DNA of 64,000 bases from Balamuthia mandrillaris (GCA_031835245.1 JAVKOQ010000017.1:207501-271500); one strand, 5' to 3'; shown: positions 22,284-32,562, counted from the first letter of the stretch. Program-made: numbers and translations. The notes: generated by a model not told the origin, from the letters alone.

Positions 22284-22326
<43 letters not shown>

Positions 22327-23229
22327 AGGGAGCGCGAGAGAGGCGTACCGAGACAAGTAGGAAGCCGAAGATGACAACGGATTAGGTGCCAATGGAGGAG
22401 GAGGCAACGAAGGAGTTCCGGTACCTCGCTCCAATGCTGCAGAGACGGACAAACCCGATGAGATTACAGCAACAGAAGGAGCAGCAACTGACAAAGCGTT
22501 CGCAGAAGACACCGAAGACGAAGTTGATGAAGCAGACTTTGTCTGTTTTCTTTTTGGTCTGGAATGTGTCTGCGAGGAAGTTGACATGTTGCTATTGGCC
22601 TCCTTCTTTGCCGCTGCAGAGTGAAAAGGACAGTTGGCTCCACGTCTACAAGGTTGGCCTTGCTTGTTGAGAACGCCGCAGGAGCCCAATCTTCCTCTCC
22701 ACTTGACTTCTTCCCAGTTTTCAGGCGTCTCCGATGCCGCTTGATGTTTGTTCGAGGACGAAGATCTGCTCTTTGAGGTGTTGGCATCTCGTTTCGGTTT
22801 TGAGTTGGTTTGCAAACGTGACGAAGAGGAGGATCCCCGTTTCTGTCGTACTGGAGATGAAGAAGAAGAAGAAGCATTTGTGTTGCTGTTGGAAGAAGAA
22901 GAAGATGTCGATCGTTTACGTAGATTTTCGACTTGAATGCCAATTCCTCCTTCCGATGAAGATGAAGAGGAGTGAGGGAGGTGTTGCAACGAAGAGAGCA
23001 TCTCCAGCCCTGCTCCACTGCCATTATCACCACTCGTGGGTGAGGCAGTACCATCCATGGAAGCGACGCGTTGATTGGGAATGGCGGTCACTTTAATCGA
23101 AGGAAGCAAGGCAGGATCTGCTTCATCCTGTTCTTCTCCTTTCGAGGAGGAAGAAGAAGAAGAGGAGGAGGAGGAGGAGATGAGGTCTTCCGCTTTGGAC
23201 TTTTTGTCGATGTGGACGTTCGTTGCCAT
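19804..23229 (-). CDS. Myb/SANT (SHAQK-class) protein with N-terminal Cys/His motif
   Basis: Four exons, 23229-22349, 22114-21550, 21408-20916 and 20804-19804, total 2940 nt (979 aa) with all phases consistent. The Myb repeat spans the exon 2/3 junction: WTVKEHLRFLWGLQQFG, SWKEISKIVGTRT, QVQSHAQK then YELYQ. This is the plant/amoeba SHAQKYF-type DNA-binding motif (three helices, third Trp replaced). Upstream, around residue 185, is a compact Cys/His motif (LGSCGVLNKQGQPCRRGANC plus PFH) that may bind zinc. Elsewhere it is low-complexity: poly-Ser N-terminus, Asp/Glu and Lys/Arg tracts, poly-(PQ) tail. Probable nuclear transcription regulator. The last intron lies in a frame that is also open if retained. 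Confidence 0.85.
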
Positions 23230-26200
23230 GATGAAAGGCAACAGAAGACGAAACGAAGAGAAAAAAAAACGTCTTCTCTCTCGCCTAATTCTTTGTTATT
23301 CTGAGGATGAAGTGGAGAAAGAAAAACGGGTTAGACATGCATAAGCCGAAGAAGAAGTATTAAAAAAAAACAAGATACCCATACGTCCAACAAACTTTAA
23401 ACAACGACAACGAAACAACAAGAGCGTTAAAATAAAAAAAACAAAAACAAAAACACCCAAAGACTGACAGCACCAAACAACACACCGAACGAACAAAAAG
23501 TGACACGAGAATAGGAACGTCAACAACTATAATGGTACAAACCTCGCCTCGTTACACGGCACGTGTTGGGCAGGGTGGGGACAACCTTTGGGAACAAAAA
23601 GGGCAAAGCGGAGATATTCCAATATATATAGAAGAGCCTGTCATGAAAGAGCAAAAAAAAAAAAAAAAAAAAAAACAACGGGTGAGTGGAAGGTGTCACC
23701 GGAGTCAACAACAACAACAAATAAAAAACAAAAAGACAGAGAGAGAGAGAGAGGAGAAGAAAAAAAAAGGTATAAGAGGATAGATGATAATCAACGGATG
23801 TCAAAAAAAAAATAATGGATGACGTTCTTCTTCTCCTGTCCTCTTCGGATGATGGTGATGGATGCATCGGGTTGTGATGACATCCCAATCCAGGAAATGG
23901 ATGGATGAACGAAGGAGGAGGAGGATGAAAAGAAGAAGAGAAGAGGGATGCAGCAGAACCAGAACAAGAAAGCGGATGACACAAAAAAAAAAACACGGTC
24001 GATATAAAACGACGTACCAAGGGTTTTTCTTTAAAAAAATAACCTCGTAAAAACCGATGTGTTTTCAAGAAGAAGAAGAAGTGAAGCGCTCTTCAAGAAA
24101 AAAACTGTTGGTAAGCAGTAAAAAAGTGGGGAGGTCAGAAAAGCTTCAAAAAAAACCAAATGCAAAATAGATACAAAAAAAAAAAAAAAGAGGAGCTGGG
24201 TGGATAGATGATATACTAAGGCCTGATGGAAGAGGATGATGATGATGTTGGAAAGCAAGGATGAGACAAACTGTTTGGAACGTAAATGTGGAGGGAAATA
24301 ATAAATGAGGATAGTGTGAGGCGTTTAGGGAGGGGGAGGGAGGGATATCGGCTGCGTGTGCTGTTTAGCTATCTTCTTTCTTTTTGGAGCGTGTTGTTTC
24401 CGTAACCGTGGGAAGAACAAAAAAACACACAACACACAGTGAAAAAGGAAAAAACGAAAACAAAAAAAAAAAGTGGATGTTGTGGGATGAACGCAAAAAA
24501 AATAAAAATCCTCCAAATGTTTGAAAGGGAATGAAAAAAAAAAAAACGTATGCTTCACATTAATATACACAAACCCACATAATAATAATAAAAAAAAGAG
24601 GATCCTTGCAACATCATCGCCAACGAAAAAAAAAAAAAAATAACATAAAACAACAACAACAACAAAGGGGAAGTAACGACGATCACACGAAAAACAAAAA
24701 AAAAAAAAGCGGGTTGGGTGTTGTTGCATATCCAAATTTGGGCATACAAGTTGAAAAACGGAAATCATCCGATTCTCGGCGATTTCCTCATTGGTTGAAC
24801 GGATGAAAAGAAAATGGGAAAAGAGGGACAAAAAAAGTCACCTTTGGTGGTGGGGTGGTTGGTTGCACTGGCGGAGGTGGATGGACTGAGTGGGGAGGAA
24901 CAAAAGGGGGGTGGGGGAACGTGTGTAGGAAAGGGGGGAGGGGGGGGACGTGTGTGTGTGTGTGTGTGGAGGAGGAGGAAAAAAAAAGAGAGAGGGAACG
25001 AGGATGGAAAAATCGACAAAAAAAATAAAAACACGGGAGGGAGACCAGAAGAAATGACGGGAGAGAGATAGATAGCGAGGGATATCGCGTGGGTTGGGGG
25101 AGGTGGCGGTGGAGGAGGAGGAGGGAAGGGATGGCAATGAGGAAAAAAAAGATGAAAGATGTGACGAGGGAGAGATAGAGAGAGGGATATCCCATGTGGA
25201 GGAAAGGGGGAAGGGATGGAAGTGAAAAACAAAAAAGTGAACCGTAAAAAAAAAGAACGTTGTGTACCTTGCAGGCTTTGAAGGAATGAATGCTACGCTG
25301 ATATCGCGTAGGATTGCTTCGTCTCTCTTGGGTCGTACAACAAAGAGAGGCGATGTGCGTGTTGGAACAGCAGCACGGAGGTAACTCCTGACATGAAAAT
25401 GGATGAGCATGGTCAGATAGATGAATGCGACCGTCCACATGGACCATGAGAGCAGAAAGAAAAAACCTACCTTTGATATTATTTTTTTTTTTTGGTATCG
25501 AGAGATGAAGAAGAGAGAAAAAAAGATTAAGGCAGATGTGCGTTACCGCGATATCGGAGAGAGAGAACTAGACCACCGTATGAACCCAACCGTCTGTTTC
25601 TTCTTTCTCCGATCTGTGTAAACATACAGCAAAGTCAGCAACAGCATACAAATAATAAAAAAAGAAAACCTGGTTGATGAACGATGGTCATCCCCAAACG
25701 CGGAAAGGAAGTTGTAGTAAGGTACATACAAAAAAATAAAAGTATCTATCCACCTCCCTGCAGTTTTTTTTCTTCTTCTTCTTTGGATAAAACAACAGTT
25801 TTTTTTTTTATAAACAAACACAACCCGCTCAGGATGTTTGTCGTTTCCTTTGTTGTTGTAAAACAACAAAAAAAAATAAAAAAATAAAAAAATATAACAA
25901 TAAATATAGGAACCTGTCAAACAAAAAAAAAATAATAGCTCTCTTCACATTCAGAGGGTGCGTTGGGCCGATGTCGCTTTTTTTGTTTATCCTCCCGCAC
26001 TCTGTTTTGTTTTTTTCGCTATCCGAATTAGAAAAAACGTATGCAGCAAAGCAAATAATGCGCACACACAACCCCCCAAAAAAAAAATTCCAATCGCCTT
26101 TAGATTAGCCACAAAATTAAACGGCTTCCAAAATGAATGAAGCCAAAAGGAAAAATCTGGCACACCTTAGCATTTCTTCACCATCCAAAAGGGATATCGT

Positions 26201-26295
26201 GAAAGTTAACTTTTGTTCTTTTGGTTGGTTTGTTGGTTGGTTTTGTTGGTTTTTGTTTAAAAAAAAAACAACAACAAGAACAAGAACATGCGTTA
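23230..26295. other. 3-kb homopolymer-rich region without a secure gene
   Basis: Dominated by A-runs, GA/GT repeats and G-rich patches; on the minus strand it reads as polypyrimidine. One stretch, 25440-25266 (minus), encodes RSYLRAAVPTRTSPLFVV and ends at a GTACAC donor, so it may be an isolated exon. Short complex islands also occur at 24325-24410, 24760-24800, 25660-25730 and 26100-26200. GATATC occurs six times between 24344 and 26198. I could not assemble these into a gene. Confidence 0.45.
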
Positions 26296-26871
26296 TTACG
26301 ATCTGGATGATGAACGGGTCAACAGGCCGGACCATCCTTCCACCCTGTCCTCCCCAAACTCGTGGACCACCTCCAGGTCGAACCGCGGCGGGGAGAGCCG
26401 AGCGACCGCGAAGGAGTCGCCGCAATCGTAGCTCAACGTCAGGTGAGGGCTGTACTGCTTCCAGGCATGAGTGGCGCCCAAGGCTCTGGCCGCTTGATGC
26501 CGCGCTTGCAGCTCCGGGCTTTGGAGGTTGAGCACCAGGCAGGACGTCCCCAGAGAGGTCTTCCACATGGAGAGCTTGAAGGTCCCGTGGTAGAGAAACA
26601 ACGGCAGTTGTTCTCCTTTTTCTTCTTTATCTTCGTCACAGTAACTCTTCAAGCAAAAGCATGCGGAGTCTGAGGAGAACGACCCTGCGTCGCGAGTGTA
26701 GGGAAAGGAAACGTCCGAGTTGACGATGGTAATGTGAAGGTGTTCTCTGGAGAGGGCATTAGGGATGTCGTTGTCGCGCATGTACAGCTCCAACGCATCC
26801 AATGAAGTGGCAGAGAGACGAGCACCGATGAAAGTTCCTTCTCCTCTTCCCTCTCCTTCCTTGGCGTTCAT
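26296..26871 (-). CDS. 2H phosphoesterase resembling phage anti-CBASS nuclease Acb1
   Basis: Single exon, ATG 26871 to TAA 26296, 191 aa. The two catalytic HxT motifs of the 2H superfamily are present: EHLHITIV (about residue 43) and SPHLTLSY (about residue 145). Surrounding segments match the Acb1 arrangement as I know it: an N-terminal FIGARLSATSLDALELY strand/helix, RDNDIPNALS before motif 1, LQARHQAARALGATH before motif 2, then YDCGDSF and a closing EDRVEGW. Acb1 of phages hydrolyses cyclic di- and trinucleotides (3'-5' bonds) used in CBASS immunity. Here the substrate is inferred only; RNA 2',3'-cyclic phosphates are an alternative. Lack of introns in an intron-rich genome is consistent with transfer. 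Divergent to Mog1 with a 456-bp shared spacer. Confidence 0.75.
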   Translation of the reverse strand: MNAKEGEGRGEGTFIGARLSATSLDALELYMRDNDIPNALSREHLHITIVNSDVSFPYTRDAGSFSSDSACFCLKSYCDEDKEEKGEQLPLFLYHGTFKLSMWKTSLGTSCLVLNLQSPELQARHQAARALGATHAWKQYSPHLTLSYDCGDSFAVARLSPPRFDLEVVHEFGEDRVEGWSGLLTRSSSRS

Positions 26872-27327
26872 AACGGCAATTATAAAATAAACATTAATTA
26901 GGCTAAAACAAAATGAGTCATATTAGGATGCATAATGTACATATTAGGTATAAATCTGGAAATACCTATTCCTGTTTTAATGACGTCATTCGAGGGAAAA
27001 TGTCGACGATCGAATTGTTTTATGTCGACGTATGAGATCACCCAAGCTATATCTGATTTTTGGTTGGTCATTTGAAATTACTTGTACGATCCTATCAGAG
27101 GTACAAAGACTACAAAAACGTTCCAGAAGAAAAAAACAGCAACAAGAAGGTTGGTTTCAAACAAACCAAAAAGCTTCTCGAAGTTTTTTTTGTGTTTCAC
27201 ACAACAATGTTTTTTTTTTCTTGCCTTCTTCATGAGCTCGTACTATAAATGCCATATGTAACCTTTGCATTTCTCTTTCTTAGATAACGCACGCACACAC
27301 AACACAATCCACAACAAAAAAAAAAAT
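26872..27327. promoter_or_regulatory. Divergent promoter region with TGACGTCA
   Basis: Separates the 2H gene (-) from Mog1 (+). It contains a perfect CRE/ATF-type palindrome TGACGTCA at 26981-26988 and two TGTCGACG sites at 27001 and 27023. Function is inferred from position only. Confidence 0.4.
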
Positions 27328-28158
27328 ATGCAAACCACCACACAACCCAAAGAACAATTTACTGCACGACCTCTCTTTGGAGGAGCCATGACCTGCGTCG
27401 TGCCCACCCGCTTCGTGGATGTAAGGTAAAAGAAAAAGACTCACAAACCACTTTCAATCTCACTCACCTACTTTGTTTTTTTTAAAAAAAAAAGTGATAT
27501 CCGGCCAGTGCCAGACAACCAAGAGGTCTTCACGGACGTCCACACCGACCAAAGTCTCATCATAGAGATCCTGGAGTACCAGTCCGCCGTTTCGGACACG
27601 GACAGCGCCAGTTACCTCTTCAACGACCTCGCGGAGGCCAACGAAGCCACGGACGGGGCTCGGATAGTCCACCAGGAGGCAATGAGTCCTGAGGACATGC
27701 CCAACTTTCCGTATGTTCCTTTCCTCCTTTCATTCTTGTTGTAGTTCTTCTTCTTGTTCTTCTTCTTGTTCTTCTTCTTCCTTGCCTTATCTCTTTCCTC
27801 TCCTTTCTTGGTATTCGTCGTTCTTTCTGGCCTTTGGTATGCTTCCTGTCTCTAACAACACAATAGGGATGTGCCCAAGTCTGTTCTTTTGGGCGTGCAA
27901 CGCATCGCCAAGTTCAACGAGTCCAACAGAGCCAAGAACGTGGTGCAGGTCTACCTGGCCAATGTGCGCCTGCCGCGACACACCACCGACCTCCTCATCA
28001 CCCTCAACGAGCCCGTCCAAGTGGCGCAGGAGAGCAGCAGCAAGGTGAACGTCGACACGCTGGATGCCGCGACGAGGGAGCGGATGGACAGCACCCTCCT
28101 GATATTCAAGGCGGTGCTCAAGAGCTTACGCGTGAATGATTGGACTCTCTTCGGATGA
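27328..28158 (+). CDS. MOG1: Ran-binding protein Mog1 (RANGRF)
   Basis: Three exons, 27328-27425, 27495-27710 and 27867-28158, total 606 nt (201 aa), the usual Mog1 length. Mog1 binds Ran GTPase and promotes nucleotide release, supporting nuclear transport. Diagnostic sequence: RPLFGGAMTCVVPTRFVDV, then SDIRPVPDNQEVF and TDQSLIIEILEY, then YLFNDLAEANEA. The last exon continues VPKSVLLGVQRIAKF and ends LKSLRVNDWTLFG. Intron 1 is only 69 nt and A-rich; intron 2 has the usual CTT tract. Complete and probably active in the nucleus. Confidence 0.95.
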
Positions 28159-28546
28159 GCCGGTTCTTCTCTTTGCGTAACTCTCTTCTTCTTGGAGAAG
28201 CAGAAAGAAACAAAGAAAGAAAGAAAGAAACGACAAGAAACGACAAGAAAGAAAGAAAGAAGATAACAAAAGAAGTTACACACAAAGGAAGATAAGAGAA
28301 AAGAAAGGAAAAAAGAAAAAGAGAAAGAGAAAGAAGAAAGAATGAAAGCAATAAAAACTGTGTAATTAGGCACTTTACTTTCGAAAGGAAAAGAGGAGGG
28401 AGGAGTTTTTCAACTGAGTTCCAAAACGTAAGAACGAGTCATTCACTTGGGCCTCCTTTCTTTTTTTTGCTTTCCTGTTGGTAAGGAAAAAAGTTCCACA
28501 ACAACGGACGAGGAAGAAGAAGAAACAGAAGGAGGAAAAAAAAAAG
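28159..28546. other. Intergenic with GAAA repeats
   Basis: Contains GAAA/GAAAC repeats at 28200-28340. No coding exon is seen; it is the 3' flank of Mog1 and the promoter of the membrane-protein gene. Confidence 0.55.
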
Positions 28547-29329
28547 ATGAGCTGGAACACAGTGATCGTTATCGTGGTGTTGGCCGGCTACTTTATCGGC
28601 ACAGGCTTGCTTAACCCAGCCAGCTTCTACCTCTTCCCTGCCTACTCCGAGCCGAACCTCTCCATCGCCCTCTTCATCGCCGCCTGCGGCTTCCTCCTTG
28701 TGGCCGCCGTCATCGACATCGTGGCCTTTGCCCACGCCAAGTGCGCCACCGCAAAGAGCTCCGACCCGCCACGAGACAAACGCTTCGGCGAGGAGAGGAG
28801 CCGCCTTTTGGAGGAGGCAGGGGCTTCTCCCGCCACGCGCGCCAAACCCGTCAACTTGGCGGTGGTGGAAAAGGTGGGGCTCCTGTTGGGCGGCCTCTTC
28901 TTCGAGGTGGCCTCCATCCTCTACTGGCCGAGCTTCACCACGCCCGACGGCATACCGGTGGCTCGCATCGGGACCTGGGTCTTCCGGACGGGCAGCTGCT
29001 GCTACCTCATGGGCTCCTTTGCCACCCTGCACGACCTCAGGCATTTTGCTCCCAGGGGAACGACCCTGGAGCGGTGGAACTTTGGCTTGGCGTTGGGGGC
29101 CACCTGGAGCTACATCGTGGGAGCCCTGCTGTACATCAGCGGCGGCGTTTTGAGCGAGGCCAAGGCGCCGCCGCTGTACTTTGCGTCCCTGTGGATGTGT
29201 GGCTCGGTGCTGTTCTTCCTGGGGACCTGCTTGTTGTGCGTGCAGTACGCGCTGTCCAAGTGCTGTGCCTCTGCTGCTACCTCCTCGGAGGAGCACCAAC
29301 GGCTGAAAGAGTACAGTAGTGTCCAGTGA
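28547..29329 (+). CDS. Polytopic membrane protein, unknown family
   Basis: Intronless, 260 aa, ATG at 28547 preceded by an A-run. About six hydrophobic helices: VIVIVVLAGYFIGTGLL (start), ALFIAACGFLLVAAVIDIV, GLLLGGLFFEVASILYW, RTGSCCYLMGSFA, LGATWSYIVGALLYISGGV and ASLWMCGSVLFFLGTCLLC. A charged loop lies between helices 2 and 3 (about residues 65-105). The C-terminus is cytosolic-looking and Ser/Glu-rich. No signature of transporters or enzymes is evident. The arrangement of paired Gly-rich helices loosely recalls YrhK-type domains, which I cannot confirm. High GC and good codon use support a real gene. Confidence 0.75.
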   Translation: MSWNTVIVIVVLAGYFIGTGLLNPASFYLFPAYSEPNLSIALFIAACGFLLVAAVIDIVAFAHAKCATAKSSDPPRDKRFGEERSRLLEEAGASPATRAKPVNLAVVEKVGLLLGGLFFEVASILYWPSFTTPDGIPVARIGTWVFRTGSCCYLMGSFATLHDLRHFAPRGTTLERWNFGLALGATWSYIVGALLYISGGVLSEAKAPPLYFASLWMCGSVLFFLGTCLLCVQYALSKCCASAATSSEEHQRLKEYSSVQ

Positions 29330-29448
29330 GTCTCGCTACTTTTTTTTTCTTCCCCTTCAGGTCGACCCAGTGAACAAACCACGTCGACCTGATAATAAAT
29401 CCAGGACGACATGAGAAATATACACGTCACTATGCCCATACAAGGAGA

Positions 29449-32334
29449 ATGTGCCTCAAAATAGGACAGTGCATCCGTTGCTTGGCTGGAGACCACATCA
29501 TCCAGAGAGTGAAAAAAGAAACAAGAATAAACTCGAGAGGAGGGGCGGAGGAGGCCAGGATGGAGGAAACCAGGATGCCTAGGGTTTCGGTGCAGCCGCT
29601 GGCAACGGCGGAGATGAACGGACGAAGGGTCGGCGGGGCGTTGTCCCCGACGGAGGAACGGCTGGTGATGAGGATCAAAGCGGAGGTGCTGAGGGACGTG
29701 AAACGGTGGATCGAACTACCGGAAGACAAAAGTAAGAAGGGGAAAGGCAGGGAGGACCTCAAAGGGTCTTCTGAAGGAGAGCCCAGCGGAGAAGAGGCTT
29801 TGGAACGTCTCGCCGAGCAGCTACAGATAAGCATATCCCGGGTGCGCAACGACTTGCTAACTTTAGACAAACATCTTAGACTTTCCTACGCTCTGGCTAG
29901 CCTTGAAGAAGCATTGAAAGCACAAGAACCGGAAGAACCAGCGCTCCTTTCGCCCTCGTCTCCTAACCATAGGGCGCATTCTCGTCAACCATACGACGCA
30001 CGCGGCTTTCCGTCTCCCTCTTCGGCGCCCCTAGCTTCCTCGAAACCAGTGCAACGCAAACAAAACCGACGATCCACTTCCATTGTTTCGTATTCTTCCT
30101 CTGCTGCTCTTTCCATTGATGGCTCTATCTCCCTTGGTTGGCATCCAAGGGTGGGACTAGATGTGATAGAGGAGCAACAACCTGAAAACAAACGCTTCAG
30201 CTCGTTGCCGACGATGCCAAGCCTGGTTGTGGACTCTCCTAACGCAGCAGATAATCGAAAGAACAGCACCAACAAAGCTGTCCACAACGGCGAAGGCAAG
30301 AAGGCAGAAGAGAAGGTAGGTCAAACAGAGCCAGGGGAGGATGTTCCAGAGGCAAATAACGAAGGAAAGGAACGTGACATGACGATCCATCTGAGATCGC
30401 TCGAGCAACAATCCCAAGAGCAACACGAACCAAGCCAAGATACCCATCTTTCTCTTTCGCCACTTTCGCGTCACCGCCTCACCTTATTCGAAGAAGTAGC
30501 GACGCCAAAGATGCAAAATGAGCTTGACATGATGAGGGTCAACGTCGGCGGCATCAACTTTGAGACCCGCACCATGACCCTGAGGAAACATCCCACCACA
30601 AAGCTGGCCAAGCTGGCTGCCACTAGGAATAGCTGCTACAACCAACAGAATGGACAAGAGGAGTTCACTCTCTTCTTTGACCGTAACACTAGAGCATTCG
30701 AGCACATCCTGGAGTGGTATCGTTCGGACGTGTTGGCGGCGCCTCCGCTGATGGCTGCGGAGGTGTGGCAAAGGGAACTATCCTTTTGGGAAGTGCCTGA
30801 CGCTGTGGCCACTCCTTCTTTGCAAGCATTGCTTGCTGCTGCTTCGCCATCAAATTTGGCTTCTTCACCGACTCCACATCACGCACGAAGAGAGAATCCC
30901 GCATCTGAGTTGTCATCTTCCTCTTCCTCTTCCTCTTCTTCAGGATCTGCAACCACGACACCGCAAAAGCGTAGAAGGAGTAGAACTACCTCTTCTGTGC
31001 CCCGTCCGGCTTCTTGTTCTTTTAGCGCCCCGATAGTAGAAGCACCACCAACATCACCGTCATCACCTTCTTCAGCTACTTCCTCTTTTCTTCCGTCGCG
31101 AAGTGCTTCTGTCGGTGATACTATCGACACCAACAAAGATAGCCAGAAAGAAGAGCGACTAGTTATCTTGAATAGCAGGAAACCCCGAAGAAGAACTGTT
31201 GAACTTGCCACGGGACTCTCTCAAGGGAAAAACCTGGACTTTGCCGCGTTGAGCTTTGCCTCGCAGTCTCCTTCTTTAGATCATGTTCGCGGCCGCTCTC
31301 GAGGCCTCTCAGAGAGTTATGCTTCAAGGCGTGAAGCCACCATCAACTTGCAAACCAAGTCTTTTTCTTCGGAGATAACGACGTTAACATCTCCTTTTTT
31401 CCTATCGGAAGAAGTTAACAAGAGCAACGAACCAGATCATTCTAAGAGCAGCAGAAGCGGTAGAGCATCTTCTTTGGAGGCAGACTCTCAGCTCCGAAGC
31501 AAGGAAGAAGCAAAAGATAAGAGAAAGGACGTTGAAGTTACAAAAGAAGACGAAAATACTGCATTATCTCTCAAAGACGAACCAGCACCACAGAAAGGCA
31601 TCAAACTCAAACGAAGAGGACTTACCCCAAGCCCACCTTCTTCTCGAGCTAGAGACTCGCGAAAGACTGAAAGTTTACCGTCTTCTCCTCTCTCTGCCAA
31701 GCGGTCATCATCACACAAGAGATCGTCTCATACGGAGAATGGACAAAGGTCAACGACTTCGGCATCTTCTTCGTCGTCTGGGCTTGTTCTCTCTTCAATG
31801 GCTACTGCGTTGGATGGGAGAGGGAGAAGCAGTCACACTTCGGCAAGTCGAATGCATAATTCTGCATCGGCTAACCCTCCTACTCCAAACACCAAGGAAG
31901 GAGACACCATCCACCAAAGAAAGAGCAGAAGTCATCGCCATCGCAGCAAAAGCAGAGAAAGAAGAAAGCGTTTATCGTTGCAAGTTCCTGATTCGGAGTT
32001 AGTGAGAGACAAAGTTGGAACGAACAACAAAGGATCATCTACAGCCACGTCAACGCCGAGCTTAACCTCTGCTAGAGAGGAGAAGCAACGACGGAGGAAG
32101 AGCGTGGGCGCTCCCACAAAGATGCAGGAAGTTTCAGGAATGGAGTGGGAGGAAAAGGGAAGAAACAAGGAACGCGAAGACCCGGAAGAGCGGAAAGAGA
32201 AACAAAAGAGCAGCAAGGCGAAGAAAAAAGGAGAGGAGAGGAGCGGCCGAAAGGAGAAACGAAGGAGTAGAGTCATGCAAGAGGGAAGCCCTTCCAGAAA
32301 ACCGTCCGACAGCGGAGTGTCACGGCGTGTATAG
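29449..32334 (+). CDS. BTB/T1 (KCTD-like) protein, 961 aa
   Basis: Single long exon. A T1/BTB domain sits at about residues 360-450: RVNVGGINFETRTMTLRKHP, then FTLFFDRNTRAFEHILEWYR and WQRELSFWEVP, the classic potassium-channel-tetramerisation fold found in KCTD adaptors. No channel helices follow, so it is a soluble adaptor; KCTD proteins commonly oligomerise and some bind cullin-3. The N-terminal 100 residues contain a helical region (RLVMRIKAEVLRDVKRWIEL). The C-terminal 500 residues are disordered, rich in Ser, Arg and Lys, with RS-like patches (SHRHRSKSRERRKR). Length is unusual: most KCTDs are 200-400 aa. No frame breaks. Confidence 0.85.
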   Translation: MCLKIGQCIRCLAGDHIIQRVKKETRINSRGGAEEARMEETRMPRVSVQPLATAEMNGRRVGGALSPTEERLVMRIKAEVLRDVKRWIELPEDKSKKGKGREDLKGSSEGEPSGEEALERLAEQLQISISRVRNDLLTLDKHLRLSYALASLEEALKAQEPEEPALLSPSSPNHRAHSRQPYDARGFPSPSSAPLASSKPVQRKQNRRSTSIVSYSSSAALSIDGSISLGWHPRVGLDVIEEQQPENKRFSSLPTMPSLVVDSPNAADNRKNSTNKAVHNGEGKKAEEKVGQTEPGEDVPEANNEGKERDMTIHLRSLEQQSQEQHEPSQDTHLSLSPLSRHRLTLFEEVATPKMQNELDMMRVNVGGINFETRTMTLRKHPTTKLAKLAATRNSCYNQQNGQEEFTLFFDRNTRAFEHILEWYRSDVLAAPPLMAAEVWQRELSFWEVPDAVATPSLQALLAAASPSNLASSPTPHHARRENPASELSSSSSSSSSSGSATTTPQKRRRSRTTSSVPRPASCSFSAPIVEAPPTSPSSPSSATSSFLPSRSASVGDTIDTNKDSQKEERLVILNSRKPRRRTVELATGLSQGKNLDFAALSFASQSPSLDHVRGRSRGLSESYASRREATINLQTKSFSSEITTLTSPFFLSEEVNKSNEPDHSKSSRSGRASSLEADSQLRSKEEAKDKRKDVEVTKEDENTALSLKDEPAPQKGIKLKRRGLTPSPPSSRARDSRKTESLPSSPLSAKRSSSHKRSSHTENGQRSTTSASSSSSGLVLSSMATALDGRGRSSHTSASRMHNSASANPPTPNTKEGDTIHQRKSRSHRHRSKSRERRKRLSLQVPDSELVRDKVGTNNKGSSTATSTPSLTSAREEKQRRRKSVGAPTKMQEVSGMEWEEKGRNKEREDPEERKEKQKSSKAKKKGEERSGRKEKRRSRVMQEGSPSRKPSDSGVSRRV

Positions 32335-32394
32335 AACGACCACTTGCTAGTGGGGTTTCTGTTTGGTTTGATGCGTGTGGTGGAAGAAATTGTT

Positions 32395-32527
32395 AATACA
32401 TTCATCCAACTGGAAATCAAGTGACAGCCATGGCTGTGAGCCCACTCCACAATCCCAAGCTGCTTGTGAAGATCTGCTGTGTGCAGCACATGTCTCCTTG
32501 TCCCAAAGGGCATCCCTTTTCATTGAG
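32395..32527 (-). pseudogene. Decayed ankyrin-type repeat fragment
   Basis: Just past the stop of the F-box/ankyrin gene, the same strand shows pieces of the same repeat unit in three frames: NEKGCP, then DKETCAAH, then KQLGIVEWAHSHGCHL. These match the gene's own motif (ENGCxWDxxTCxxAA, LEVLQWAxENGC) but are frameshifted. This looks like a former extension or a neighbouring paralogue that has decayed. Confidence 0.5.
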
Positions 32528-32562
32528 CGTTCAAAACGTAAAGCTTGGCGATAACACTTTCT

